Shown piece by piece: positions 16,289 through 25,456 of a stretch of 64,000 nucleotides of DNA. The notes beneath the pieces were generated by a model. The model was not told the DNA's origin. It searched no databases and saw only the letters and a list, made by a program, of their open reading frames with translations. The stretch's first letter is position 1. Every line of letters starts with the position of its first letter. The stretch lies in contig JBAZBI010000006.1 of assembly GCA_041671545.1 (NCBI GenBank), forward strand, positions 1-64,000, written 5' to 3'. Made by a program: the position numbers and the translations under genes. The DNA comes from UBA1563 sp041671545. Lineage in GTDB: Bacteria; Bacteroidota; Ignavibacteria; Ignavibacteriales; Ignavibacteriaceae.

Positions 16289-18439
16289 ATGTATGGCCCA
16301 CCTTGTCCTAAATGCAAACGTCAAGAGTATTCGAACCTTGGCGACTGTAAAAATTGTGGAACTAATTACAATAATTATATGCAAATGGTTAGTGAGTGTG
16401 ATAAATTTTATAATGCAGCAGTAGAATATGCAAAAAATGGAAATACTCAAAAAGCGATCGAACTTTATTCCAAGGCTATTTCAGTGGATCATTATGACGA
16501 AAGCTCTTACAATAATAGGGGCGTTGAATATTGCAAGCTTAAGGATTATATAAGTGCTATAAGTGATTTTTCAAGTGCCATTCAAATAAATCCAGTGAAG
16601 GCAGATTCTTTTTCAAGTAGAGGTAATTGTTATGATATTCTAGGTGAATATGATAAAGCAATTCTAGATCAAAGCAAAGCCATTGAATTAAAACCTCACA
16701 ATAATAAATATTGGAATAATAGAGGCGTAAGTTTTCTACATATGAAAAAATATCAAGCGGCTTTATCGGATTTTGATAAAGCTATTGGATTAGATATGAA
16801 TGATAAGATAGTTCATGCAAATAGAGCAAAAACATATCTAGAAATGAAAGAGTATGAAAAATCAATAAAAGAGTATGACTGGGTAATAGATAATTATCCT
16901 AACTATTCAGCATTTAATAATAGAGGGAATGTAAATTATACATTAAAATATTATGAGAAAGCTATCGCGGATTGGGAAAATGCTATTCGTTGTAATATAG
17001 AATTAGAGAGGCATTTGAGAGAAAAAATAAATCAAGCAAAAATTTTAGTAGGAGATATAAAATTAGAGTATGAAATTCCAAAATTTGATACAAGTGATTC
17101 ATTTGAACCAATTACTTTTGAATTAAAAAATCAAAATGCTGAAAAGGATTTAAAACACGAAACTGGTCAAATATTGAAAACAAATAATCGTTTGAACGAA
17201 GATCAGCCAAATAATAAATCACAAAATAATAACAAACCTTCTAAATGGATGTATCTAAATATTAATGCTCACTTAGGGATGAACATTGATAAAATTGTAT
17301 TCTCAGATGAAAAGAATGGCTATTTCATTTCAAATTTTAAAAATAATATCAGTTCTGTATACAAGACAATAAACGGTGGTCAAAATTGGCAAGAAATAAA
17401 ATATAAAGGGAATACATTATTAAATGATATCTTTTTTCTAAACTCTGAAACTGGTTTTATAGTAGGCGGGAATGTAATGTCGGGTGAAACAGTTTTTTTA
17501 AGAACAACAAATGGAGGCAGCGGATGGGAGAAAGTGAAAACAGCTTATGATGAGCAAATTTTAATATTGTTTTCAGTTGATTTTGAAAATAGTAATCATG
17601 GGATTATTACAGGTAATTATGGTAGAAGTATTAATGAAGTTAAGAATATCATTTTTTTTACAGATGATGCAGGAATGGATTGGAAATGCATGAATGATGA
17701 TGCACCAGAAACTATAGAGGGTAATTATTATAAAAAAACTAAAAATATTTTTGCTAGACCGAGACCTTCTTATGACAAGTCTTTAATAAATCATATTAGG
17801 CTACAGTATGGAAAGCTAGATATTCTTTATTCTTTAGGTTATAATTTAATTGAATTAATATTTTCAAATAATCAAGGGATAACATGGCAAAAGTGCCAAA
17901 CCTCGGTTAATTATGCTGAATTGCTCAATGAATATATGGAAATATGGGGTGGTTTTTCAGAATATTGTACTATGAGTCAATTCATTGATAGTAAATTGCA
18001 TATAAACGCGATTGATTTTTTTGATCATAAAAAGGGATTAGCGGTTGGAAACGGTGGGACAATATTATTTACCGATAATGGTGGACGACATTGGAAATCA
18101 TTAAAATATAATTCTGAATTAAAATACTATAATATAATAAATGTATTTTTAACTACTAGTGGACAAGGATATTTGATTACTCAACCATGTAATTCCGCAA
18201 AGCATGGCAAGCTGGAAAAAATATTTGTTTCGAATGATGAAGGGAAAACATGGAGACCAATTGAAATATTTGAAAATAATTGGAAAGCATCGAAACTGTA
18301 TAAAAAAAGTTTTTTATATGATGGATACTCAAATTTCGATGAATATCTTAAGGATGTTCAACCTAGGTCAATTTTACTACGAAAAGATAACAAAGGCTTT
18401 ATTGTTGGCGATAAAGGTTTGTTTTTAATTAGTTGTTGA
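16289..18439 (+). CDS. zinc ribbon-TPR-YCF48/BNR-like propeller protein, 716 aa
   Basis: Three parts are visible. Residues 1-30 hold a zinc ribbon with Cys6/Cys9 and Cys20/Cys23 (CPKC, CKNC). Residues 40-265 hold about six TPR units with the usual A-x-x-D-x-x-x-A-I pattern (AIELYSKAISVDHYDESSYN). A low-complexity Asn-rich linker follows. Residues from about 320 to the end form a YCF48/sortilin-like beta-propeller with repeated TxNGGxxW motifs (TINGGQNWQEI, TTNGGSGWEKV, TDNGGRHWKSL, SNDEGKTWRPI). There is no signal peptide, so it is probably cytoplasmic. The combination is unusual; each part suggests protein-protein binding. AGGTGA precedes the ATG. Confidence 0.85.
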   Translation: MYGPPCPKCKRQEYSNLGDCKNCGTNYNNYMQMVSECDKFYNAAVEYAKNGNTQKAIELYSKAISVDHYDESSYNNRGVEYCKLKDYISAISDFSSAIQINPVKADSFSSRGNCYDILGEYDKAILDQSKAIELKPHNNKYWNNRGVSFLHMKKYQAALSDFDKAIGLDMNDKIVHANRAKTYLEMKEYEKSIKEYDWVIDNYPNYSAFNNRGNVNYTLKYYEKAIADWENAIRCNIELERHLREKINQAKILVGDIKLEYEIPKFDTSDSFEPITFELKNQNAEKDLKHETGQILKTNNRLNEDQPNNKSQNNNKPSKWMYLNINAHLGMNIDKIVFSDEKNGYFISNFKNNISSVYKTINGGQNWQEIKYKGNTLLNDIFFLNSETGFIVGGNVMSGETVFLRTTNGGSGWEKVKTAYDEQILILFSVDFENSNHGIITGNYGRSINEVKNIIFFTDDAGMDWKCMNDDAPETIEGNYYKKTKNIFARPRPSYDKSLINHIRLQYGKLDILYSLGYNLIELIFSNNQGITWQKCQTSVNYAELLNEYMEIWGGFSEYCTMSQFIDSKLHINAIDFFDHKKGLAVGNGGTILFTDNGGRHWKSLKYNSELKYYNIINVFLTTSGQGYLITQPCNSAKHGKLEKIFVSNDEGKTWRPIEIFENNWKASKLYKKSFLYDGYSNFDEYLKDVQPRSILLRKDNKGFIVGDKGLFLISC

Positions 18440-18475
18440 AACTAGTTTTTGAATAATTATTGGAACGGAGTAATT

Positions 18476-19012
18476 ATGTATTCAATGGATATGCTTATTG
18501 AAAATTTCTTTTATTTTTTAGGAGGTTTTTTATTTAGTATTATTTCTACTTTTATAATAATACTCATATTTCTTTTTCTAAATTATATATGTGAAAAATT
18601 TAATGAGGATTCTTTTTTGGAGATTGGTGGTTCTATTGGCTTTATAGCTGGATTTGCATTGCCTTTTATTTTTGAGGAAACTTCGTGGAAGTTTATTTAT
18701 ATAATACCTATTGCTATTATGGTTAGTGATGCAGCAATATTTGTTGTGGGAATATTTCTGTATTTTATTTCATCTCTTTTTGTTGAATATAAAATAAAAG
18801 GTGGTATTGGTTTTTTTATAATCATATCTGGCATATTAATTACTTTATCTTTGAGGAGAATCGATGGATTTTATATTAGTAATGAATTAATTATTCTTAT
18901 CAAACAAGTCGGTGTCTATTTCCTTTGTTTTGAATTCATGCTTATTCTTTTAATTATACCAATTTTATTGGGTTACCTAATTTTTAGAATTATAGAGAGT
19001 ATAACTAAATGA
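18476..19012 (+). CDS. hypothetical membrane protein, 178 aa
   Basis: No family is recognised. Five hydrophobic segments spread over the length indicate an inner-membrane protein. Aromatic and Ile residues are abundant, in line with the very AT-rich DNA. ATG 18476 is preferred over an in-frame TTG nine codons upstream, because GGAG lies 6 bases before it. It follows the propeller protein by 36 bases in the same direction and may be its partner. Confidence 0.7.
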   Translation: MYSMDMLIENFFYFLGGFLFSIISTFIIILIFLFLNYICEKFNEDSFLEIGGSIGFIAGFALPFIFEETSWKFIYIIPIAIMVSDAAIFVVGIFLYFISSLFVEYKIKGGIGFFIIISGILITLSLRRIDGFYISNELIILIKQVGVYFLCFEFMLILLIIPILLGYLIFRIIESITK

Positions 19013-19069
19013 TTTGTAATGTCATAATGGCTTCCCGCAAATTATGTAACTGAAGGTGACTATATATTT

Positions 19070-19552
19070 GTGTTGTTGTTAAATTTTCAGTTTACTTCGC
19101 TGAGCAGTTTTTCTTATTCACTTTGGGTCAAAGAAGAAAACATGATTTCTGCTGCTGCTGCTTGCTTTTATTTTCGTGATGATCTTTTCGGTGAACCTTA
19201 TGCGGGTATAATGCGTGGTGGAGAAAGTCCCGAAATTCACTTTCAAGTAGGTGTGACATCAACTAATGGTCCTTTAATTATACTGTATCAACAAAGTTAT
19301 ACCAACAAATATGTACACTATTGTTTAGTATATAATAAAGGGGAAATATTGGCATACATAAATGGCGATTTAGTGGGGAAGAAAACACAAAATGCTATCG
19401 TAGATGGAAAATATTCTGCGATAGCCCGAAGCTGGTATAATGTAAATACTACTACAAGGTTTACATGCACAATTGATGAGGTTCGAATTTACAATCGAGC
19501 TCTGACCGAAGAAGAAATAAAAACTCTTTATAATGATAGAAATCGAAAGTAA
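19070..19552 (+). pseudogene. LamG/concanavalin-like domain fragment
   Basis: This 160-codon frame begins in the middle of a fold. The core matches a LamG_3-type jelly-roll: SFSYSLWVKEENM, then a HYCLVYNKGEILAYINGDLVG strand pair, then the typical ending CTIDEVRIYNRALTEEEI. That ending is the hallmark of the C-terminal end of such domains. There is no signal peptide and no ribosome binding site; GTG 19070 is only the first possible start, and the frame is open upstream to about 19028. Such domains normally sit in large secreted proteins, so this is probably the remnant of one. A short functional protein is not excluded. Confidence 0.6.
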
Positions 19553-19570
19553 ATAAGAGGAGTATTGACA

Positions 19571-19717
19571 ATGATTAGAAATTTATGCTCAAAATTCTTT
19601 CTCGTATTAATTTTTGCAAATATAATTTATTCACAAAATCTTTGTCCCGGAATCCCAACCGTAACCTATGCGGGCAAGACATATCATAAAGTTCAAATTA
19701 GTTATTTAGTTATATGA
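19571..19717 (+). pseudogene. truncated FISUMP (Fibrobacter major paralogous domain) secreted protein
   Basis: A good ribosome binding site (AGAGGAG) precedes an ATG and a clear signal peptide ending near SQNLC. Then comes CPGIPTVTYAGKTYHKVQI, which matches the start of the FISUMP domain (TIGR02145 type). The frame stops after 48 residues, whereas the domain normally continues for about 150-200 residues. It is therefore a 3'-truncated gene. The stop overlaps the start of the next TPR gene (ATGA), so its ribosome binding site may now serve to translate that gene. Confidence 0.65.
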
Positions 19718-20898
19718 AGAAAGTAATTTTATTCATTATTCTTTTTTATTGCACAATTAGTGCGCAGACAGCCAATGATTTCTTAAAAACAGGCAGGCAA
19801 TATTCTGATTCTCAGAATTACGAGAAAGCGATTGAGTTTTACTCAAAAGCGATCGAACTAAATCCATTACTTACCGATGCCTATTTTAATCGAGGAATAG
19901 CATTCTATTTTGAAGATAAATGCGAAGATGCAATTGAAGATTACACAAAAGTATTGGAATTAGATAATCAGTATCCGGGTGTCTATTTTCGCCGCGGAGT
20001 TGCATTTGTAGTTACAAAAATGTTTGATGAGGCTATAGTAGATCTTTCAAAAGCAATTTACATCAACCAAAATAATGACTATGCTTTCTTTTCGCGTGGA
20101 TATGCTTTTTTTAATCAAAAAAAATATGATGCAGCAATAAAAGATTATTCAAAAGCCATCGAACTTGGTTTGAAAACATCGGACGTTTATTATTTCCATG
20201 GAAAAGTTTTTTTTGAGATTGAAAATTATTTTGAAGCGGTAATTGATTTCACGAAGGCAATTGAGCTTGATAATAAATATACGGCTGCTTACAAGAGTCG
20301 CGGTAATGCATATAGTAAGTTAAATAATGTAGAACTTGCAATAGGAGATTTTACAAAAGTAATCGAGATTAACCCAAATGATGCCGAAGCTCTTAATGAT
20401 CGCGGATTGCTGTACATTAAAGAGAATAGGATGCAAGAGGCAATAATTGATTTTACAAGATCAATAGAAATTGATTCAACCGATGCTTTTGCATATCACT
20501 GCCGTGGAAATGTTTATTTTAGAAATGAGGGATATGAGAAAGCTATTTTAGATTACGGAAAATCGCTTGAACTTGGACCAAATGATAAATACAATATATG
20601 CAATATTGGTTATGCGTATTACGAATTAAAAGATTTTGACCAAGCAATAAAATATTTCAATATGGCAACTGCTCTTGATAAGAGTTATGTGGACTCATAC
20701 CTGGGTTTAGCGATGATCCATTTTGTAAGGGGAGATTATTCACATGCCAAATTTCAATTTAACCAAGCGAAAAAAATAATACCGGAATTAAATAATGGAA
20801 TGGAAGGAATTAAAATTCTTGAAAAAGAAGGTTCTTGGTTTCCTGATAACAAAATAGAAATTCTCAAGAAGATGTTTGAGATGTTTAATAATAATTAG
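19714..20898 (+). CDS. secreted TPR-repeat protein, 394 aa
   Basis: A signal peptide (residues 1-18, ending ISAQT) is followed by about ten tetratricopeptide repeats covering nearly the whole mature protein. Typical units are YEKAIEFYSKAIELNPLLTD and YDAAIKDYSKAIELG. TPR arrays form superhelical scaffolds for protein binding; the partner is unknown. The ATG overlaps the stop of the truncated FISUMP frame and has no ribosome binding site of its own, suggesting translational coupling to that remnant. Such proteins are numerous in Bacteroidota-group genomes. Confidence 0.9.
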   Translation: MKKVILFIILFYCTISAQTANDFLKTGRQYSDSQNYEKAIEFYSKAIELNPLLTDAYFNRGIAFYFEDKCEDAIEDYTKVLELDNQYPGVYFRRGVAFVVTKMFDEAIVDLSKAIYINQNNDYAFFSRGYAFFNQKKYDAAIKDYSKAIELGLKTSDVYYFHGKVFFEIENYFEAVIDFTKAIELDNKYTAAYKSRGNAYSKLNNVELAIGDFTKVIEINPNDAEALNDRGLLYIKENRMQEAIIDFTRSIEIDSTDAFAYHCRGNVYFRNEGYEKAILDYGKSLELGPNDKYNICNIGYAYYELKDFDQAIKYFNMATALDKSYVDSYLGLAMIHFVRGDYSHAKFQFNQAKKIIPELNNGMEGIKILEKEGSWFPDNKIEILKKMFEMFNNN

Positions 20899-21126
20899 CT
20901 ATATCAATTTCAGATCTTTCCCGGTTGTCTATGCCCACACACTGCCGGAGATAACCTTAGTTGAGGATCAATGTGTTCTAATGATAGAGACAGAATTAAA
21001 TCCACTAATTTTATGAAAATAAAAAAGAACAGAGTTGATGAATGTGTTTAGGAGATCGTCAACCGGAAACATATTCCCAAACATTAATAAACAAAATAAA
21101 AACTCAATATTAACATTGGAGGTTAC

Positions 21127-21807
21127 ATGATAACTGAGAATAATAAAAAATTGATTGAACGTATCATTAATGTATTTGAGACAGGTACACCTGACGGGAA
21201 GTACAATCAAATATCAATTTATGCGGATGGGAAAAACGGTACGAGGCAAATTACGTATGGGCGGAGTCAAACTACAGAGCAGGGGAATCTTGCAAAGCTT
21301 ATTGAACTGTACATCCGCAATAGCGGTGTTTATGCGGAACAATTCTCGAAGTACATCGATAAGATAGGGAAGGAATCTTTGGTTGATGACAAAATTTTTA
21401 AAGATCTTCTTCGTACTGCAGCTAAAGAAGATGCTATCATGCGTTCAACGCAGGATGAGTTTTTCGATCTGGCGTATTACAATCCCGCGTATGAATTTTT
21501 TACAAAGAACGGTTTTGATCTTCCGTTGAGTATGCTTGTTATTTACGACAGCTACATTCATTCGGGAAGCATACCGGCATTTTTAAGAAAAAGATTTGGC
21601 GAGTATCCCCCAGCAAAAGGCGGCGATGAAAAGAAGTGGATAACATCATACGTTGATATCCGCCATCAGTGGTTGAAGTATCACTCCAACCCGATCCTGC
21701 AGCGCACCATTTACAGAACGCAATGCTTTAAAGATCAGATGGCGGTGGATAATTGGCAGTTGGATAAACTTCCGGTAATGGCAAACGGAACGGAAGTTAG
21801 TGTGTAA
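21127..21807 (+). CDS. glycoside hydrolase family 46 chitosanase-like protein
   Basis: This 226-residue protein matches GH46 chitosanases. VFETGTPDGKYNQISIYADG holds the presumed general acid Glu18 and the second carboxylate, probably Asp34. ITYGRSQTTEQGNL and LVIYDSYIHSGSI follow as in the family. These enzymes cleave beta-1,4-glucosamine polymers by inversion. There is no signal peptide, which is odd for a chitosan degrader and fits either a non-classical export route or an internal wall- or sugar-related role. GGAGG precedes the ATG. It is the first gene of a same-strand group at 21.1-25.5 kb. Confidence 0.85.
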   Translation: MITENNKKLIERIINVFETGTPDGKYNQISIYADGKNGTRQITYGRSQTTEQGNLAKLIELYIRNSGVYAEQFSKYIDKIGKESLVDDKIFKDLLRTAAKEDAIMRSTQDEFFDLAYYNPAYEFFTKNGFDLPLSMLVIYDSYIHSGSIPAFLRKRFGEYPPAKGGDEKKWITSYVDIRHQWLKYHSNPILQRTIYRTQCFKDQMAVDNWQLDKLPVMANGTEVSV

Positions 21808-21843
21808 ATATTTTCGCAATTATTTTTTTTAGCGCAGAGTAAG

Positions 21844-21863
21844 GCGCAGACTGAAGTCTGCGC
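21844..21863. repeat. 20-bp palindrome GCGCAGACT/AGTCTGCGC
   Basis: The arms GCGCAGACT and AGTCTGCGC are separated by GA. It lies just after the chitosanase stop and before the ribosome binding site of the next gene, and it can form a stable hairpin. A related word (TAGCGCAG) precedes it and another lies at 41650. It may act as a weak terminator or mRNA stabiliser; this is inference. Confidence 0.75.
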
Positions 21864-21898
21864 TACGGAAATGTAAAACAAAAAAAAGGAGAAGAACA

Positions 21899-23053
21899 AT
21901 GAAAGAAGAAGAAACTTCTACCGGTATCGGTGAAAAGAAAGGGGTTATAAAATTTGTAAGGGAAACTATAATCATGGTATGGCAATTTTGCAGAGAGAGG
22001 ATTTCGGCTCTGGTGCGCTTTTTCAATATTAAACAAATCTATTATCTTGACGCGCATCAAGCGTTCAGAAAAATAGTTAGCGAGTACGCGGTTATCCATT
22101 CCGTAATCCTGGCGAAAGAGACTATCAGCGCGGAAGAGCATGATGCGGTTAAAGAAATTGACTTGGTGATTGAAGAAGCGAAGAAGCTAAAATCATATGA
22201 GGAGCTCTGGCCTTTAATCCATCTTATCGAATTTCAAATTCTGAGACTTTACGATTTGAAAACACTTTTCTCACGGTTAGTTATCATTCGCAATAATCTT
22301 TATCTGCTTGATGTGGAAGATAGAAAAAGGTGGGAGGTGGTGCTTGTAAAATTCGATAACGTTGCGGAAGGAGGAGCTGTTGATGAAGCATATTTCAGAA
22401 GTGTGATCTACTCGTTAACGGCAGAGATACAAGAAGCCCGGCGGTTGAATTTTATGACCACCGATCTGAAGCAGTCGTTAATGAAAAGATTTTTCTGGAT
22501 AACACTTGCAACGGGAATTCTTGCCTGGACTTTTGCATACGCAATTATCCGCGATCCGCTTGTGCATTACGCGGTAATCTTCGGGGTGCTGGGGGGATTC
22601 TTCAGCCGGGTTCTCTCATTGCGTAATCTTGAATTTAAACCGGCTGCTTTTTCTCTCTTAGCGCTCTACACATACATTCAACCTCTATTCGGCGGTATCG
22701 GCGCGTTGATATTATATCTTATTCTTATCTCACCTGTTGGTCCGCAGGTAATAAGCGGGAACACTTTTTATTTAAGCGAGATAGAAACTCACGAATACAT
22801 TAAAACAAAGCTGAGCGACTCAACCACCATAATGAACTGGAACATTCCCTCATTAATAAAGGATACCACACAGATATCAACCTCCAAAGTTATCTCGCAG
22901 TATCCCAAACCGGGATTGTTCATGCTGCTCGCATTCCTCGCGGGATTTTCAGAACGATGGCTGCTGGGAACACTTGAAACAATAGTAGGGAAGAAGCTGC
23001 AGAAAGGAGATGGAACAGCTCAACCCGCAGAGGAGGGAAAAGGGAAAACATAG
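21899..23053 (+). CDS. hypothetical membrane protein, 384 aa
   Basis: No family is recognised. The first about 190 residues are soluble and mostly helical, with many charged residues. Around residues 200-290 there are three or four membrane helices (FFWITLATGILAWTFAYAII, YAVIFGVLGGFFSRVLSL, LFGGIGALILYLILISP). A further hydrophobic helix lies at about 345-360 (PGLFMLLAFLAGFSERWLLG), before a Lys/Glu tail. GGAG precedes the ATG. It sits between the chitosanase and the DUF900 hydrolase, so it could be an anchor or transporter for them; the sequence does not show which. Confidence 0.75.
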   Translation: MKEEETSTGIGEKKGVIKFVRETIIMVWQFCRERISALVRFFNIKQIYYLDAHQAFRKIVSEYAVIHSVILAKETISAEEHDAVKEIDLVIEEAKKLKSYEELWPLIHLIEFQILRLYDLKTLFSRLVIIRNNLYLLDVEDRKRWEVVLVKFDNVAEGGAVDEAYFRSVIYSLTAEIQEARRLNFMTTDLKQSLMKRFFWITLATGILAWTFAYAIIRDPLVHYAVIFGVLGGFFSRVLSLRNLEFKPAAFSLLALYTYIQPLFGGIGALILYLILISPVGPQVISGNTFYLSEIETHEYIKTKLSDSTTIMNWNIPSLIKDTTQISTSKVISQYPKPGLFMLLAFLAGFSERWLLGTLETIVGKKLQKGDGTAQPAEEGKGKT

Positions 23054-23462
23054 TGATAAGGAAAATTAGGAATTACATAATTTGTAAAAATCCGCCGCGG
23101 CGGACTACGCAGAATGGCCTGCCCGCCGCAGGCAGGCAAGAATATTAAACGGTTAAAAGATATAACCGAATGGATGAATGAACCTGAATGAATGAATGTT
23201 TTTCATTCAGTCTTAGCGCGGCGAAGCCGCCAACCAATACTTTTTTTGATCTCAGAACAAGGATTAACGATTTTTGATTTTAGAAGTTAAAAAAAAATCA
23301 TAAATCGCAGTTCATTAATCCTTGTTCGTAAATCGTGTCCAAATAAACAAGAATTTAATCGAGGATACTATTCTAAATTATTTGGTTCTGTTTACGAGAT
23401 TACGAAATAGGAACAGAAAAGGTTACATAAAAATTATTTAAACAACTAACAATGGAGTATCT
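23054..23462. repeat. intergenic region with several inverted repeats
   Basis: No gene is seen. It contains a GC-rich hairpin GCCTGC-CCGCC-GCAGGC (about 23118-23134). A run of GAATGAATG words lies near 23170-23210. There is also a long imperfect hairpin: CAAGGATTAACGATTTTTGAT near 23262, complementary to ATCATAAATCG and TTAATCCTTG up to about 23325. The last resembles the near-repeated words at 42940-43030. The end of the region should hold the promoter of the DUF900 gene. Confidence 0.65.
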
Positions 23463-24617
23463 ATGACTGAATACACTTTGTATTATGCTACTAATCGCAA
23501 CCATATTGGTGCAGACCGATGGAAACCGAAATCTTACGGAACAGATTTTAGTGAAGACGGGCGCGAAAATTTAAGATTCGGGAGAGTCACAATCCGTGCA
23601 GACGATAAAGAAATTAAAAAGTATCTTGAATTTCCGATGGATGAATTAGGTTTCGGAAACGGAGAAAAACTCTCAAGCTATTTAGCAGATCAGCTAAAGA
23701 AAACCGGAAGAATAGCGGCTTATAAAGAAGATCTAATTGCAGACGAACCCGACGCCTATCAGACTAACGGAGTTTTCGGTTCAAATCAATTCTTTAATGA
23801 TCTGAAAAACGAAATGATGAAGAGTACCGATACTTTAATTTATATCCACGGATATAATGTAGATTGGAATGACGCGGTGGGCAGTGCGCTTGCCTTACAA
23901 GTTATGTTAAACAGAGTAACTACCGGAGATACGGCACAGAAAGTTTTGGTGGTGTTATTTACCTGGCCTTCCGACGGAAGTTTGTTTCCGTACCGCGCAT
24001 ATTATTCCGACCGTAAAGACGTTGAAGATTCAGGGTACGCTGTGGGACGTGCATTGCTAAAACTTAGAGATTTCCTTACCGGACTGATGGAAAGGGTTCG
24101 TACTAATCAGGAAGAATTCTGTCAACAGGAGCTTCATCTCCTTTGCCACTCAATGGGAAATTATGTTTTACAAAACGCTGTGCGAAAAATTAAAAAAAAT
24201 GTACTTACACGGGCATTGCCAAAACTATTCGATCACGTATTCCTTTGTGCTGCCGATGTTGACGATAATGTTCTTGAAGCCGGACAGCCGCTCGAACGCC
24301 TGAACGAACTCTGCCGTTCTGTTTCTGTTTATTATAATCGTGATGACAAAGCATTGATGTTGTCTGATGTAACCAAGGGGAATCCGGAACGGCTTGGAGC
24401 CAACGGAGCCGCACATCCTCATTTACTGCACAACAAAATCTGTCAGATCGATTGTACTGATGTTGTAACCGGTATTGCACAGCATAGTTATTATCTAAAC
24501 GGTTCTATAAACAATGATATTAAACAAAGCATTGAAGGTTTCACCCAAGACGACACGCGACGACAACGGGTAACAACGGGTGAATTGCCTAATGTGTGGA
24601 AGATGAAGAAGAAGTAA
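23463..24617 (+). CDS. DUF900-type alpha/beta hydrolase, 384 aa
   Basis: The protein fits the alpha/beta-hydrolase family annotated as DUF900. The oxyanion strand reads TLIYIHGYNVDWNDA and the nucleophile elbow reads LHLLCHSMGNYVL, with Ser230 as the presumed nucleophile. An Asp-rich strand (HVFLCAADVDDNV) and a late His (AQHSYY or HLLHNK) could complete the triad. The substrate is unknown, and esterase or lipase activity is only a family expectation. It has no signal peptide and is probably cytoplasmic. The start is supported by GGAG 8 bases upstream. Its neighbours are a membrane protein upstream and a lipoprotein 33 bases downstream. Confidence 0.85.
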   Translation: MTEYTLYYATNRNHIGADRWKPKSYGTDFSEDGRENLRFGRVTIRADDKEIKKYLEFPMDELGFGNGEKLSSYLADQLKKTGRIAAYKEDLIADEPDAYQTNGVFGSNQFFNDLKNEMMKSTDTLIYIHGYNVDWNDAVGSALALQVMLNRVTTGDTAQKVLVVLFTWPSDGSLFPYRAYYSDRKDVEDSGYAVGRALLKLRDFLTGLMERVRTNQEEFCQQELHLLCHSMGNYVLQNAVRKIKKNVLTRALPKLFDHVFLCAADVDDNVLEAGQPLERLNELCRSVSVYYNRDDKALMLSDVTKGNPERLGANGAAHPHLLHNKICQIDCTDVVTGIAQHSYYLNGSINNDIKQSIEGFTQDDTRRQRVTTGELPNVWKMKKK

Positions 24618-24650
24618 AAAAAAATATAAATATAAATAGGAGATACTATT

Positions 24651-25103
24651 ATGAAGACGAACTATGTTTTTACAAATACTCTTTCAAAACAGTTTTATCT
24701 TCTTGTGCTGCTGAGTTCTTTTTTAATCAGCAGTTGTACCGTACAGTATGTAGCTCAATATGATGAGACTGTAAAAAATGAGATCATTAGAATTGCAGGC
24801 GAAGTTGATAAATTTTTTATCGAGCAGTTAGAAATGACGGAGAACGAAAGGACCTATCTTTACGCAAAGGAAAAATATCTAATGATAGAAGTCGATCTTA
24901 ATTCTCTTCTAACAAAAAACGAAATACGCGCGCTCAATAATCAATCGATAAAACAAAATGAACTTGCTTTAAAATTATGGCTCGATGATAAAGAGCAGCA
25001 CAAGAAAAAAGATAAAGTCAGTGATGCGATAATTAACAGCCATAGGTCACAATTTAAAAGAATTTTTATTGCCATGGCTAAAGGTGAAGAGGTTAAAAAT
25101 TAA
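24651..25103 (+). CDS. small predicted lipoprotein, 150 aa
   Basis: The N-terminus carries a lipoprotein signal with lipobox LISSC (Cys at about residue 29), so the mature protein is probably attached to the outer or inner membrane. The mature part is helical and charged (EIIRIAGEVDKFFIEQLEMT), with no family I recognise. AGGAG precedes the ATG. It lies 33 bases after the DUF900 hydrolase and 38 before the next small gene, in what looks like one operon. An immunity or inhibitor role towards the neighbouring enzymes is a possibility without direct support. Confidence 0.8.
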   Translation: MKTNYVFTNTLSKQFYLLVLLSSFLISSCTVQYVAQYDETVKNEIIRIAGEVDKFFIEQLEMTENERTYLYAKEKYLMIEVDLNSLLTKNEIRALNNQSIKQNELALKLWLDDKEQHKKKDKVSDAIINSHRSQFKRIFIAMAKGEEVKN

Positions 25104-25141
25104 AAGTAAAATATTTGTTAATAATTCAAATGAGGTATAAA

Positions 25142-25456
25142 ATGAGTTTTAATATTAATGAAGTACTTAACAACATGAAAACCGCTGCTTTTGATGCGGT
25201 TAAAGACGACGTCCATGTAATACCTGATTACATCAACGAGATATTTGAAGGTGAAAAAGATGCATTAAAAATATTGGCTGAGGAAAGATTAGCCGGCAAT
25301 TTCACCGATGAAGAATTCTTGCATGAATTGGAGAGAGAAAAAGATGTGCTTGAAACCCAGATGCTTACGATTGAAATTATGACGCTTGCACTTGCTCAAA
25401 AAGCAATTAATGCCGCAATGGATGTTTTAATAAAAGCTATAAGCCTGGTTATCTAA
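25142..25456 (+). CDS. small helical protein, 104 aa
   Basis: This 104-residue, almost entirely helical protein has acidic character and a hydrophobic C-terminal helix (IEIMTLALAQKAINAAMDVL). No family is recognised. The start at 25142 (MSFNINEV) is chosen because GAGG lies 7 bases upstream; an in-frame ATG nine codons earlier lacks a site. It is the last gene of the chitosanase-DUF900 group, and the composite repeat copy 2 follows directly after its stop. Confidence 0.75.
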   Translation: MSFNINEVLNNMKTAAFDAVKDDVHVIPDYINEIFEGEKDALKILAEERLAGNFTDEEFLHELEREKDVLETQMLTIEIMTLALAQKAINAAMDVLIKAISLVI

